Shown piece by piece: positions 1 to 8,762 of a stretch of 64,000 nt of DNA. Each line of letters opens with the position of its first letter. The first letter of the stretch is position 1. The position numbers and the translations under genes were made by a program. Origin of the DNA: Paenibacillus lentus (GTDB lineage Bacteria; Bacillota; Bacilli; Paenibacillales; Paenibacillaceae); NCBI RefSeq assembly GCF_003931855.1, contig NZ_CP034248.1, positions 3,782,001 to 3,846,000 of the forward strand. Direction: 5' to 3'. Below the pieces are notes generated by a model. It was not told the DNA's origin and made no database searches. It saw only the letters and a program-made list of their open reading frames with translations.

Positions 1-40
1 TAATCAAACATCTTTTGTTTTGTTTATTTGATGCAAATAA

Positions 41-69
41 CGCTGATCCCTAAAGGGTCGGCGTTTTTT
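41..69 (+). terminator. Rho-independent terminator of a gene left of the window
   Basis: A GC-rich stem (CGCTGATCCC / GGGTCGGCG with a TAAA loop) is followed by six T residues. It would end a plus-strand transcript entering from outside the window. Confidence 0.8.
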
Positions 70-587
70 AATGAAGGACTATTTTAGGATCAGCGAATTA
101 AGCCATACTCTTTGGCCTGCTCCTCCATTAAAATGAACTCTCCCTTCCCCCAGTCCTCTTATCCCGATTCAGCCAAATGCCTTCATCATTAGCCAAGTCC
201 TTTTATATATCCCTCACTCAATGTGATGAACATTTGAAGGCCTTATCTGCTCCTTTTATTTTAGCGGTTCCTACGGCCTACTATCTAAAATTTTAATATT
301 AATTAAACCAATTAAATGTTTTTGAAACGATAACCCTGGCAAATATTTCATCCGGAGCTTTCCTTTTTATTTGTAACCGCTTACATCGAATCGGTAAAAT
401 AACTTTCATAATATGTTCATTTTAAGTTAAGCAGACTCTTTACCATATGCTTCTAAGATGTCTACCTTCCTAATCCTTTCAACAAAAGACAATATTAAAA
501 GTGAATTCATTACTAATGAATTGAATATTAAATCAAATTTTATCGAAAAACACACTAAAGACCTATGACAAAATACGACAATAGTAC
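70..587. other. AT-rich intergenic region without a gene
   Basis: No convincing reading frame on either strand. The only recognisable element is a cre-like palindrome TGTAACCGCTTACA at 372-385, which fits the loose CcpA consensus TGWNANCGNTNWCA, but it lies about 390 bases upstream of the next start codon, so its target is unclear. Confidence 0.5.
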
Positions 588-616
588 TTGATTATATGAT
601 ATAGTGCAAATATAAC
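588..616 (+). promoter_or_regulatory. Candidate sigma-A promoter for the gene at 760
   Basis: A -35 box TTGATT (588-593), a 17-base spacer and a -10 box TATAAC (611-616). A transcript from here would have a 5' leader of about 135 bases that contains the inverted repeat at 647-725. Confidence 0.5.
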
Positions 617-646
617 ATTTCTTTTATGAAAATTTCATGTGGTATA

Positions 647-725
647 GAAAAAACAGGAGGTAGGGCCTAGAGCCAGCAGCGTATTATGAAATAATTTAAT
701 CCTCTCGCCACCAAAGTCCTGTTTT
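647..725 (+). promoter_or_regulatory. Structured leader / possible attenuator
   Basis: Perfect 10-base inverted repeat AAAAACAGGA (647-656) / TCCTGTTTTT (716-725) encloses about 59 bases and ends in a T run, just ahead of the ribosome binding site at 744-750. The enclosed part has a weaker GGT..ACC extension and a small ATTAT/ATAAT hairpin. It does not match a riboswitch class I know; it may be an attenuator or simply a leader hairpin. Confidence 0.35.
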
Positions 726-759
726 TGTGAATATTTTATTTTTAAAGGAGCTGAACATC

Positions 760-1671
760 ATGAGCTTACCCTACATTCCCTCTCTCCGACGTCTTTTTTT
801 CCTACTCGTTAGCAGTATAATCATATTCGGGCCTATAAGTTCCCCATCGACAATAAAAGCTAAAGCAACAGACAAAATACCAAAAGCAACTTGGCTGTGG
901 CATACTAAGTTAATCGAAACTCAGACAGAAGAGCTTCTCTCCTTTTCTGCCTCAGAAGGCATCCGTTTCATATATCTACAAATCAGTACAAAGGTCGACA
1001 TCCCTCATTACAAAAATTTTATCTCCAAAGCGAACGCGCTCGGCATTCAGGTTCACGCCTTAAACGGAGCGGCGGATTGGGCTTTGAGAGCCAACCGCTC
1101 ACAGTTGACAAGCTTCATAGATTGGATTGATAAATATCAACTGGCAGCTGCGGAAGAAGAGCGATTTACAGGCATACACGTAGACATTGAGCCACATCTT
1201 CTGCCCGAATGGAGAATCGATACGAATAACGTTATTAAACAATGGCAATCCAATGTTATGTATCTCGTAGAAGAATCCACTAAATTAGAACTTCCTATCG
1301 CTGGTGATCTCCCTTTCTGGTTAGATAATTATACGGCAAGCGACTCGGAAATGTCTCTGAGCTCCTGGATGATCTCCAAATACGATTCAGTAACACTGAT
1401 GTCATATCGTAATAGCGCTTCAGCTATTCTTGATCTCGCGAAGCAGGAATTGGAAGAAGCCGGGAATTTATGCAAGCACATATATACCGGCGTAGAGACC
1501 AAATACTCCTCCGAAGGTGATCATGTTTCCTTCTATGAGGAAGGATATGATTATATGAATGAACAACTGCTGTATTTAGACCAACTCGGTAGAAACTACC
1601 CTTCCTTTGCAGGGATTGCCATACACGATCTTGTCGGAATGATGGATCTGGCTAACCGCAACAAGCCTTAA
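760..1671 (+). CDS. Secreted glycosidase-like protein, single TIM-barrel-like domain
   Basis: A 303-residue protein with an N-terminal Sec signal or anchor (about residues 8-37) followed directly by one domain that also occurs in the next gene. Shared landmarks are an early W-L-W, VHA, the motif HVDIEPHLLPEW near residue 145, an MSYR block, GVET, EEG and GIAIH near the end. The VDIEP segment, an acidic motif at the presumed end of a beta strand, resembles catalytic motifs of retaining TIM-barrel glycosidases, so a glycan-active enzyme is likely, but I cannot assign a known GH family or a substrate. The ATG at 760 is chosen over the GTG at 727 because AAAGGAG lies 9 bases upstream. It sits in its own unit, with a terminator behind it. 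Confidence 0.75.
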   Translation: MSLPYIPSLRRLFFLLVSSIIIFGPISSPSTIKAKATDKIPKATWLWHTKLIETQTEELLSFSASEGIRFIYLQISTKVDIPHYKNFISKANALGIQVHALNGAADWALRANRSQLTSFIDWIDKYQLAAAEEERFTGIHVDIEPHLLPEWRIDTNNVIKQWQSNVMYLVEESTKLELPIAGDLPFWLDNYTASDSEMSLSSWMISKYDSVTLMSYRNSASAILDLAKQELEEAGNLCKHIYTGVETKYSSEGDHVSFYEEGYDYMNEQLLYLDQLGRNYPSFAGIAIHDLVGMMDLANRNKP

Positions 1672-1703
1672 AGCAAATTAGCAATATAATAGCAGCCCCT
1701 TAC

Positions 1704-1757
1704 AAGCTCTCTCTAATTTTAGAATGACCAACTTTCTAAAGACGGAGAGAGCTTTTT
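1704..1757 (+). terminator. Rho-independent terminator
   Basis: AAGCTCTCTC (1704-1713) pairs with GAGAGAGCTT and is followed by a T run to 1757. It ends the transcript of the gene at 760-1671. Confidence 0.8.
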
Positions 1758-1868
1758 TAGTCCACTATTCATACAAAAGGCATTTTGGCTATGATAAAAT
1801 TCACTACTTATAAATACGGTCAATTAAAGGCTATTGCTCTTCTAATTTTTCAGCCGCTACAATGAGTA

Positions 1869-1882
1869 TGTAAACGTTTACA
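1869..1882 (+). promoter_or_regulatory. cre site (CcpA operator), perfect palindrome
   Basis: TGTAAACGTTTACA is a perfect 14-base palindrome and matches the Bacillus cre consensus TGWAARCGYTWNCW at every position. It ends 44 bases before the ATG of the modular protein at 1927, so carbon catabolite control of that gene is likely. Confidence 0.75.
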
Positions 1883-1926
1883 AATATAGCAGCGGTGTTG
1901 ATCCCGCGGAAAGAGAGGGATTTACG

Positions 1927-4221
1927 ATGTCTTATCATGGTAGCTGCTGGAAAGCGCGCGTTCTCTCCTTGCTGTCCAAATGGTTGGTCATGATGCTCAT
2001 CGTCGGTGCTGTGTCACTTTCTCCATTACAGGAACTTCCAATCGTGCGAGCCAATTCACAACTTACAATAGACTCGCACAACGATGGTCAGCAAGTCAAT
2101 TCGGGAATAGTGGTCATTTCGGGTCATTATACGAACATCTACGATATCAAACTAATTGTAAATGGACGTGAACAGTTAGATACACACATGAACAATCTAA
2201 GCGGAACCGAGACGGGCACATGGCATACTGAACTGGATACAAGTCAGTATCATGGTGAAATCAGCCTCGTAGCCCGCGGTCTAAATTCAGAATCGAGATA
2301 CGGAGTAACAACCCCAACCAAATGGATTAATATCGCTAATCCCTCTGCCTCCCCCCCTCTCGTCCGTATTGATCAGCCTTTTGACGGTGCTCAGGTCGAA
2401 GGACAAATACCCGTTACATTATCCGTCTATGCCATCAACCCGATACAAACCGTCGAAGTCAGAATTAATGGCGGTCCCTGGAGTGTTGCAGAAGCTGTAT
2501 ATGAGCATTATGAGTATAATTGGGATGCGGAAAACGCCCTGAATCAAACTTCGAGCATTGAGGCGAGAGCTACCGACGCATTCGGAAATATCGGCCGAAG
2601 CTTGACTGTATATGTTAAGAACGGGGAAGTTATGCCGCAAGAAATCATTTTAGAGCCTCAGGATCGAGCCATATGGATTTGGGAAAAGGCCGCTTATAAC
2701 CTATTCCTTAATCCTGGCTCACGTACTGCACTTAAAGCATTTGCGGATGATACGAGCACCTTTGACTCTGAGTCGGTGACGACCTTCTATCTGGGCGTAT
2801 TCCCCTATGGAGGCGTCGATATTCTCGAGGAGGAACCCGACAGAGTACGTGATTTCATGGCTTGGGCCCACGATAACGGTTATAAAGTTCACGCCTGCAT
2901 CGCAGGAGGGACGGTACCTCCCTATTTTGGAGCGTTAACGCCATATCACGAGCTTGCGATTCGAGAAATGGAGAAGGTCATTAACTACAATTTATCTTCT
3001 TCTCCACATGAACAATTCGATGGTGTCAATGTAGATATAGAGCCGTACATTTTACCTGATTTCAGACTACAAAAACCGTCGGTACAGCTTCAGTATCTTG
3101 ATATTATGGAACAGTTAATAGCTCGAAGAGATACTGCAGGTATCCCCTTGCCCTTTGGGCCAGCGATTCCAAGATGGTTTGACAGCAATGAACCTGCGAA
3201 GGATATAACCTGGAATGGTCAAACGAAATGGCTGTCTGAACACATTCAGGACATGAGCGATTATATTACAATTATGGATTATCGGGATTCAGCTGAAGGA
3301 AGTGCCGGAATTATCGCTCACGCACAGGGTGAAATCGATTATGCCAATCTGATTGGTAAACCCAATTCCGTCATCATCGGCGTCGAGACGCTGGATATCG
3401 CTAACAGTGGTGATCCAGAGTCGATCACCTTCCGTGAGGAAGGCCGCGCTCATATGGAAAGTGAGTTAGACAAAGTGTATGCCTGGTTTAACGGCAACTC
3501 TGCCTTCGGAGGAATTGCGATGCATCATTATGATTCGATCCGCTGGCTGCCGTCAGCATGGGGTCCTGATGGTGCGATGTGGACAGTAACATCAGAAGAC
3601 GTTACACCGCCAACCGGCGTCAGTGTAAATCCTACTGCCACCCCCTTTGACTACCAGAGTATTAATCTCAGTTATGGCAGAGCCTTTGACGACTCCGATG
3701 TGGAGGAATACGTAATTTACCGAAGCACCACCCCGGATTTTCAGCCCGATGCGTCGAACGTCGCCGGTCAATCACGCAACTTGACCTATAAGGATCGCGG
3801 TCTGCTGCCTGATACGACTTATTATTATAAGATTGCGGCCAAAGATATCAGCGGTAATGTCGGTCCCGCTTCGGAAACGGCTTCAGCGACGACCTTCAGC
3901 ACCACGCTTCGCCCAATGATAATTAGCGAGATGAATATCATTCATGACGGTATACGCTCGAAAGTAACATTAAAAGTATGCGATTACGAGACAGGAGAAG
4001 AAATCATAGCCCGAGTATATGGAAGATTTACAATGAATGGAGGTAAATATGTAGAGCTTGCTCCGGACGCAAGCGGTGTCATGTTCGCCCATTCTGAAAC
4101 CTTACCCATGGCTTCCGGTGAAGTCGGATTTTGGCCGCAGCGCGTACTGGCCGGCGACTATTACTGGGCAACGGCATACGACGATCCGCGAACGGCTGCT
4201 GTAAGCTGGTCAACTTTATAA
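1927..4221 (+). CDS. Secreted modular glycosidase-like protein with Ig-like and Fn3 domains
   Basis: A 764-residue exported protein. Order of parts: signal peptide (1-42), two immunoglobulin-like all-beta modules (about 45-135 and 145-232), a catalytic-type domain (about 245-545) paralogous to the preceding gene, a fibronectin type III module (about 553-655) and a C-terminal beta-rich region (660-764). The core domain repeats the landmarks of its neighbour: WIW, KVHA, VNVDIEPYILPDF, MDYR, GVET, FREEG and GGIAMH. The two Glu/Asp-rich strand ends are candidate catalytic sites. The ATG is preceded by a GAGAGGGA ribosome binding site and, further up, by a perfect cre site. Probable role: extracellular breakdown of a polysaccharide; family and substrate unknown. 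Confidence 0.75.
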   Translation: MSYHGSCWKARVLSLLSKWLVMMLIVGAVSLSPLQELPIVRANSQLTIDSHNDGQQVNSGIVVISGHYTNIYDIKLIVNGREQLDTHMNNLSGTETGTWHTELDTSQYHGEISLVARGLNSESRYGVTTPTKWINIANPSASPPLVRIDQPFDGAQVEGQIPVTLSVYAINPIQTVEVRINGGPWSVAEAVYEHYEYNWDAENALNQTSSIEARATDAFGNIGRSLTVYVKNGEVMPQEIILEPQDRAIWIWEKAAYNLFLNPGSRTALKAFADDTSTFDSESVTTFYLGVFPYGGVDILEEEPDRVRDFMAWAHDNGYKVHACIAGGTVPPYFGALTPYHELAIREMEKVINYNLSSSPHEQFDGVNVDIEPYILPDFRLQKPSVQLQYLDIMEQLIARRDTAGIPLPFGPAIPRWFDSNEPAKDITWNGQTKWLSEHIQDMSDYITIMDYRDSAEGSAGIIAHAQGEIDYANLIGKPNSVIIGVETLDIANSGDPESITFREEGRAHMESELDKVYAWFNGNSAFGGIAMHHYDSIRWLPSAWGPDGAMWTVTSEDVTPPTGVSVNPTATPFDYQSINLSYGRAFDDSDVEEYVIYRSTTPDFQPDASNVAGQSRNLTYKDRGLLPDTTYYYKIAAKDISGNVGPASETASATTFSTTLRPMIISEMNIIHDGIRSKVTLKVCDYETGEEIIARVYGRFTMNGGKYVELAPDASGVMFAHSETLPMASGEVGFWPQRVLAGDYYWATAYDDPRTAAVSWSTL

Positions 4222-4258
4222 GTAATTGGCTATCCATTTCAATTTAGAGTCAAACAAC

Positions 4259-4290
4259 AAGCTCCTATGGATCTGCATCCATGGGAGTTT
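4259..4290. terminator. Hairpin between convergent genes
   Basis: AAGCTCCTATGGAT pairs imperfectly with ATCCATGGGAGTTTG. It lies between the convergent ends of the modular secreted protein and the KDPG aldolase gene and may stop both transcripts. Confidence 0.5.
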
Positions 4291-4316
4291 GCTATGGTCA
4301 CCATTTATGTACGACA

Positions 4317-4964
4317 TCACTGATCATACTTCCCCACAAGCTTTGCTGCCTGTACAAGCTTAGCTGCATTGCGTTCAATCTCTTCAAATCGGCCTTCCTT
4401 AATCAGTGACATATTGACGATACTGCCGCCAAGCCCTACTGCCACCGCCCCTATCTGAAGAAACTCATGAATATTATTTAGCCGAACGCCTCCCGTCGCC
4501 ACCATGGGAATATGGCTGAGCGGCGCACGAACCTCCCGTAAGTAATCAAGCCCTAACGAAGCCATGGGGAATACTTTTACCGCAGTAGCACCAGCATTCC
4601 AGGCCTGGACGATTTCAGTTGGCGTCATTGCCCCCGGGTAGACGTCTGTCGATTGTTGACGAGCATAGTTCACTACAGATTCGTCCAAATTCGGGGCTAT
4701 TAAATATTCTGCTCCCGCCGAAATCGCTTCCTTTGCCATATTCAAATCAAGCACCGTGCCAGCTCCGATGCGCATTTTCTCGCCATATCGTTCACGCCAG
4801 CGTGAGATCATCGCTAAAGCGCCGTCACTATTTAAAGTTGCTTCTACAAATACGACTCCAGCATTAGCCAGAGCCTCAATCAACCCATCTGCCCGGTTCT
4901 TCGGAATATGGCGAAGAATAGCAATGATTCTCTCTCTCTTCAACTGTTCAAAAGTCATACTCAT
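4317..4964 (-). CDS. eda: 2-keto-3-deoxy-6-phosphogluconate aldolase family protein
   Basis: A 215-residue class I aldolase of the KDPG/KHG family, which splits KDPG to pyruvate and glyceraldehyde 3-phosphate (or 4-hydroxy-2-oxoglutarate to pyruvate and glyoxylate). Visible hallmarks: IAILR near the start, the EATL strand, GAGTVLD, the Schiff-base lysine in AVKVFPM and the phosphate-binding VATGGV..NN. The internal ATG at 4964 is preferred because AAGGGGTG lies 6 bases before it; a longer frame from 4994 lacks a site. It stands alone, without a KDG kinase or uronate isomerase beside it. KDPG is the end product of uronate routes, so it could serve the lyase-bearing cluster at 32-47 kb, but that is inference. 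Confidence 0.85.
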   Translation of the reverse strand: MSMTFEQLKRERIIAILRHIPKNRADGLIEALANAGVVFVEATLNSDGALAMISRWRERYGEKMRIGAGTVLDLNMAKEAISAGAEYLIAPNLDESVVNYARQQSTDVYPGAMTPTEIVQAWNAGATAVKVFPMASLGLDYLREVRAPLSHIPMVATGGVRLNNIHEFLQIGAVAVGLGGSIVNMSLIKEGRFEEIERNAAKLVQAAKLVGKYDQ

Positions 4965-5115
4965 TCTTTTCACCCCTTCTTCAAAACGTAGCATGTTACA
5001 TTCACGAATTCAATCATTAAATAGTCCCTGTCCTTCATTAGCAAAATGTGACTCGGACGCCCAAGTCAGTTATAATTTAGTAGTATGTCAACTATGTTCA
5101 TTGAGGTGATTAATT

Positions 5116-5814
5116 ATGAAGCTGACCTACCTAGGACATTCCTCCGTTCACATCGACACAGGCGAATACAAACTGATCATTGACCCGTTCCTGACGGGCA
5201 ACCCGGTCGCCACGGTTTCAGCTGAAGATATTAAGGCTGATTACGTGCTACTAACCCATGGCCATTCCGACCATATTGGCGATGCGGAAATCATTGCGAA
5301 GGGCAACCAATGCCCGATCATTGCCATCGTGGAATTAGCGGACTTTTTTGCAGCCAAGGGGCTTGAGACGGTCGGCATGAATCTCGGAGGCTCCTGCTCC
5401 TTTCCGTTTGGTAAATTGAAATTTACGCCAGCTCTGCATAGCTCCTCCGTGCAAGTGGACGGAACGAACATTTATCTCGGAAATCCTGCGGGGATCCTGC
5501 TCGAACTGAAGGGGTTTACCGTTTATCACGCTGGAGATACGGCGTTATTCACTGATTTGCAGCTCATTGGCACAAGGCACAAAGTCGACCTGGCCTTTAT
5601 TCCGATCGGCGACTTCTTTACGATGGGACCCGAGGATGCTTTAACTGCCGCAGAGTGGATCAGCGCTCGCCATGTCGTGCCCATTCATTATAACACCTTC
5701 GATCTGATCCGCCAGGATGGCGATTTATTCGTCAGCGAGTTAAATAAAATTGGCATCACAGGACATGCCCTCAAGCCGGGCGAAGATCTTCATCACCATC
5801 AATTAAGCTTATAA
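5116..5814 (+). CDS. UPF0173 family metal-dependent hydrolase (metallo-beta-lactamase fold)
   Basis: A 232-residue cytoplasmic protein of the UPF0173 (YtkL-type) family. The metal-binding signature THGHSDHIGD is at about residues 47-56, with further ligands in HAGDT and the C-terminal PIHYNTF segment. Substrate unknown for the family. The start has a clear GAGGTGA site. It is monocistronic, with a terminator directly behind it. Confidence 0.9.
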   Translation: MKLTYLGHSSVHIDTGEYKLIIDPFLTGNPVATVSAEDIKADYVLLTHGHSDHIGDAEIIAKGNQCPIIAIVELADFFAAKGLETVGMNLGGSCSFPFGKLKFTPALHSSSVQVDGTNIYLGNPAGILLELKGFTVYHAGDTALFTDLQLIGTRHKVDLAFIPIGDFFTMGPEDALTAAEWISARHVVPIHYNTFDLIRQDGDLFVSELNKIGITGHALKPGEDLHHHQLSL

Positions 5815-5820
5815 TGAGTG

Positions 5821-5858
5821 CAAAGCCCCTGTTCCCATACCGGGAGAAGGGGCTTTGC
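5821..5858. terminator. Bidirectional terminator
   Basis: CAAAGCCCCT pairs with AGGGGCTTTG between two convergent genes, with A and T flanks on both sides. Confidence 0.75.
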
Positions 5859-5866
5859 TATGCTGG

Positions 5867-7093
5867 CTAATCCTGCAGCTCTTTACCTTTAGTCTCTACA
5901 CCCAGCCATAATACTGCTGCTGCTCCAATAAGTATAGTCACAAAGAATATGCCAAAAATATATCCGACCTCATAATGCCTTGCAACGAGCATCCCTACCA
6001 TATACGGTGCAATGATCCCGCCAACACGCCCAAATGATGCTGCCAGTCCCACCCCCGTCGAGCGAACGCTCGTTGGATAGAGCTCTGGTGTATAGGCATA
6101 CATTCCTCCCCATGCGCCGAGATTAAAAAACGATAAGCATATTCCAGCAGCGATTAAGGAACCTTCTGTCGTGGCCAATCCAAACCAAGCGGCACTGACC
6201 GCTGTGAACACCAAATACAGAACGAGAACAAACTTTCTGCCAAACTTCTCAATAAAATAGGCGGCTGTAAAATAGCCGGGAAGCTGGGCAAGCGTCATAA
6301 TGAGAACGTATTCGAAGCTCTTCACCAGACTAAACCCCTTGATGAGCATAACCGAAGGCAGCCACAAAAACATCCCGTAATAGGAAAAAACGACTGTAAA
6401 CCACAGCAGCCACAGCATTACCGTTGACCGGCGGTGAGGCTTGGCCCACACCGATTTGAACCGCTGGCTGAAAGAAATTGAACTCCTGCCATTCTGAACA
6501 GACTGTTTCGTAAACCGCGGTGGATCTTCAATCGCTCTGCGCAAATAAAGGGCATATAAAGCAGGTAAACCGCCGATGATAAAAGCCGCTTGCCAACCGT
6601 ATTTCGGAATGACGAAGTAAGCGATCAATGCCGAAGCAATCCAGCCTGCCGCCCAAAAGCTTTCCAGCAGCACGACAGCTCTTCCCCGATCCTTGGACGG
6701 CACCGATTCCGAAACAAGCGTAGAGGCTACCGGCAGTTCCCCTCCCAAGCCAAATCCTGCAATGAAACGCAGGACGCACAGAATGGCGAATCCTGTTGCC
6801 GCTGCCGATAAGCCTGTCGCTACAGAGAAAATCAATAAAGTCCAAAGGAGAACCGATTTTCTACCGTACCTGTCAGCCATGAAACCGGCGATGGCTGCTC
6901 CAAACGCCATGCCGATCGAGTTAATACTTGTAAACAGTCCGGTTTGCTGCGGAGATAGTTGCCATTTCAAACTTAAATCAGCGATAATGAATGACAGAAT
7001 ACCGACATCCATCGCATCGAACATCCAGCTCAGCCCGGCGCTCATCAACAGCTTACGCTGCTTAGGGTTCCGGATCGTCCCCAATAAGCTCAT
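5867..7093 (-). CDS. niaP: MFS transporter, NiaP-like (niacin uptake)
   Basis: A 408-residue major facilitator with about 12 membrane segments. It matches the Bacillus NiaP/YceI pattern closely as I remember it: FDAMDVGILSFIIA near residue 25, the loop motif ADRYGRK, GLGGELPVASTLVSE, LESFWAAGW, FSYYGMFLWLPSVML and the GGxxAPYMVG segment near the end. NiaP carries nicotinic acid or nicotinamide for NAD salvage. The start has a GGAG-type site. Monocistronic. Other members of the MFS family with aromatic acid or sugar substrates look similar, so substrate is inferred from similarity only. Confidence 0.75.
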   Translation of the reverse strand: MSLLGTIRNPKQRKLLMSAGLSWMFDAMDVGILSFIIADLSLKWQLSPQQTGLFTSINSIGMAFGAAIAGFMADRYGRKSVLLWTLLIFSVATGLSAAATGFAILCVLRFIAGFGLGGELPVASTLVSESVPSKDRGRAVVLLESFWAAGWIASALIAYFVIPKYGWQAAFIIGGLPALYALYLRRAIEDPPRFTKQSVQNGRSSISFSQRFKSVWAKPHRRSTVMLWLLWFTVVFSYYGMFLWLPSVMLIKGFSLVKSFEYVLIMTLAQLPGYFTAAYFIEKFGRKFVLVLYLVFTAVSAAWFGLATTEGSLIAAGICLSFFNLGAWGGMYAYTPELYPTSVRSTGVGLAASFGRVGGIIAPYMVGMLVARHYEVGYIFGIFFVTILIGAAAVLWLGVETKGKELQD

Positions 7094-7278
7094 TTTCTCC
7101 CACTCCTACGCATTCGATTATTTTTCTTTCCTCATTTATTATGGATCAATAATAGCAAATAATGACTTTTTTCGCATAATAACTTCATCGAATTCGTTAC
7201 TTCAATTTGAATTCATGATACTATTGAGGTTATTATGCTATATTTTTCAAATCTTCATTAAAAGGCAGGATGATATTT

Positions 7279-7947
7279 ATGGGGTACAACTATAACACAA
7301 GTCCGGTACCTTGGTACTATGTATATCAAGACATCATCAAGGGGCCGGTAACGATTGGACAGATGCAAAAAGACTATAATATTTACCGAGAACTGCAGCC
7401 CAACACTATGGTGTGGACCGAAGGGATGGCAGAATGGGCGCCCCTATCATCAACCGAGTTAATCCACCATATTATGTTCGCAACTAACCATAATAATCAG
7501 GCGGGTTATGGCGGCTCGTATCAGAATAATACATATTCAAATTCGATAAATACAAGTCAGGCCTACGAAGGAGCAGTCCCCCCCATGCAGTACTCAATGC
7601 AAAAAGCTAACAATACATACATGTGGTTAATCGTCGCAATTTGCGGACTCGCATCTCTTCTCCGGCTTTCAGTTCGCGGCTCCGCTGGGGCTGATGGAAC
7701 TATCTTATTTATAAACGTCACAGCTGTAGGATTATATGCCCTGTTCTGTGCTCTGGACAAAAATGAACTTAAACGCACAGGCCATCGAACCACACCCATC
7801 TGGTGGTTTTTAATCGTACCGGTCTATATGTTTATTCGAGCTTACAGATTACGTCAGTTTCCTTCATATGCCATTGTTTTTCTCATTACCAGCTTTGTCG
7901 TCGGCTTCTTTTTTGGTTTTATCTCCGCTTTTGTCAAAGCGTTCTAA
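7279..7947 (+). CDS. GYF_2 domain membrane protein
   Basis: A 222-residue protein. Residues about 8-60 form a GYF_2 (DUF4339) domain, with W-Y-Y-V near the start, KGPVTIGQM and the W-TEGM-EWAPL signature. A Gln/Asn/Tyr-rich linker follows, then about four hydrophobic segments. Such proteins are often linked to membrane housekeeping, but no function is established. The ATG at 7279 is chosen because AGGA lies 8 bases upstream; an ATG at 7270 is possible and would add three residues. Confidence 0.7.
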   Translation: MGYNYNTSPVPWYYVYQDIIKGPVTIGQMQKDYNIYRELQPNTMVWTEGMAEWAPLSSTELIHHIMFATNHNNQAGYGGSYQNNTYSNSINTSQAYEGAVPPMQYSMQKANNTYMWLIVAICGLASLLRLSVRGSAGADGTILFINVTAVGLYALFCALDKNELKRTGHRTTPIWWFLIVPVYMFIRAYRLRQFPSYAIVFLITSFVVGFFFGFISAFVKAF

Positions 7948-7973
7948 ATGACCTGTCTGAGAGACTAATTATA

Positions 7974-8022
7974 AAAGAGCTGTTCCCGCAGGCCGTGAAT
8001 CTGCCAGGGGTGCAGCTCTTTG
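7974..8022. terminator. Terminator hairpin between convergent genes
   Basis: AAAGAGCTG at 7974-7982 pairs with CAGCTCTTT at 8013-8021, with an inner GC-rich extension. It lies between the GYF_2 gene and the convergent acetyltransferase gene. Confidence 0.6.
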
Positions 8023-8024
8023 CT

Positions 8025-8534
8025 TTAAGCTAACGTTAGATGGTAAATATGCTGTGGTCCGATTGGGCCGTCAATCAACCTTCCCCCATCGCGAAAGCCG
8101 GCCGCCAAATATACAGCCTGGGCTGCTTTATTACGTTTATTTACACCTAGAACAATTTCATTCCGTCCTGGAAACTGATTTTTCATAAATTCAGGCAGCT
8201 GAAGCATGGCTCCCTTGGCAATACCCTGACCCTGGTGACGATAATCGACCGAAAAAGACTGCAAAAGCATTGCACTAGTATTTGCGGTAAAACTCGCGAT
8301 ATTCGGCCCTTCGTACAAAATGAAAAAGCCAACTATTTTTTGCTCATACATAATCACCACAGGATATCGCTCTTGATCTTGAATCGCCAGTTCCAGCACG
8401 TCCTTAGGCAAGGCACTGAACTCGATCTGACCTTCTGGCAGCTCAAATCTCTCTAAATACTCTCGATCCTTCTGCTCATAATGACGCAAGGCTACTTTAA
8501 TCCTCTTTTCTGTACTCATCCTCAGTTTACTCAT
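8025..8534 (-). CDS. GNAT family N-acetyltransferase
   Basis: A 169-residue protein with the GNAT fold. The acetyl-CoA pyrophosphate loop is HQGQGIAKGAML (Q/R-x-x-G-x-A type), preceded by the SFSVDYR strand and followed by VNKRNKAAQAVYLAAGF, the usual C-terminal motif B region. Acyl acceptor unknown. The ribosome binding site is weak for the 8534 start; the next ATG at 8519 is no better. Confidence 0.8.
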   Translation of the reverse strand: MSKLRMSTEKRIKVALRHYEQKDREYLERFELPEGQIEFSALPKDVLELAIQDQERYPVVIMYEQKIVGFFILYEGPNIASFTANTSAMLLQSFSVDYRHQGQGIAKGAMLQLPEFMKNQFPGRNEIVLGVNKRNKAAQAVYLAAGFRDGGRLIDGPIGPQHIYHLTLA

Positions 8535-8741
8535 CGTGAAATATTGCTTAATCGCTCCCTACCCTTATACCATAATCACAAGTTCTCTCACTACTTCATC
8601 CAAATTGGCCACCCCAGGCAATAGCAGGACATGCAGCAATCACACCATTATATATGTCTACGATCTGCGCAAAACCATCTATTTTAGCATGCTCAATTCG
8701 ATATGATTTTAACATACATTGCGACTTCTAAGCTTAGAAAT

Positions 8742-8762
8742 AGCTAGCCCGGAAGGCTAGCT
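8742..8762 (-). terminator. Hairpin overlapping a stop codon
   Basis: AGCTAGCC (8742-8749) and GGCTAGCT (8755-8762) form a perfect stem that overlaps the end of the DinB gene. The T run after it on the minus strand is poor. Confidence 0.4.

Noticed and set aside
685..693. Possible leader peptide starting with ATG AAA TAA inside the 647-725 hairpin
   Set aside because: It is only two codons long and is probably not meaningful.
7530..8033. Short frames within and behind the GYF_2 gene
   Set aside because: One runs over the terminator at 7974-8022 and none has a ribosome binding site.
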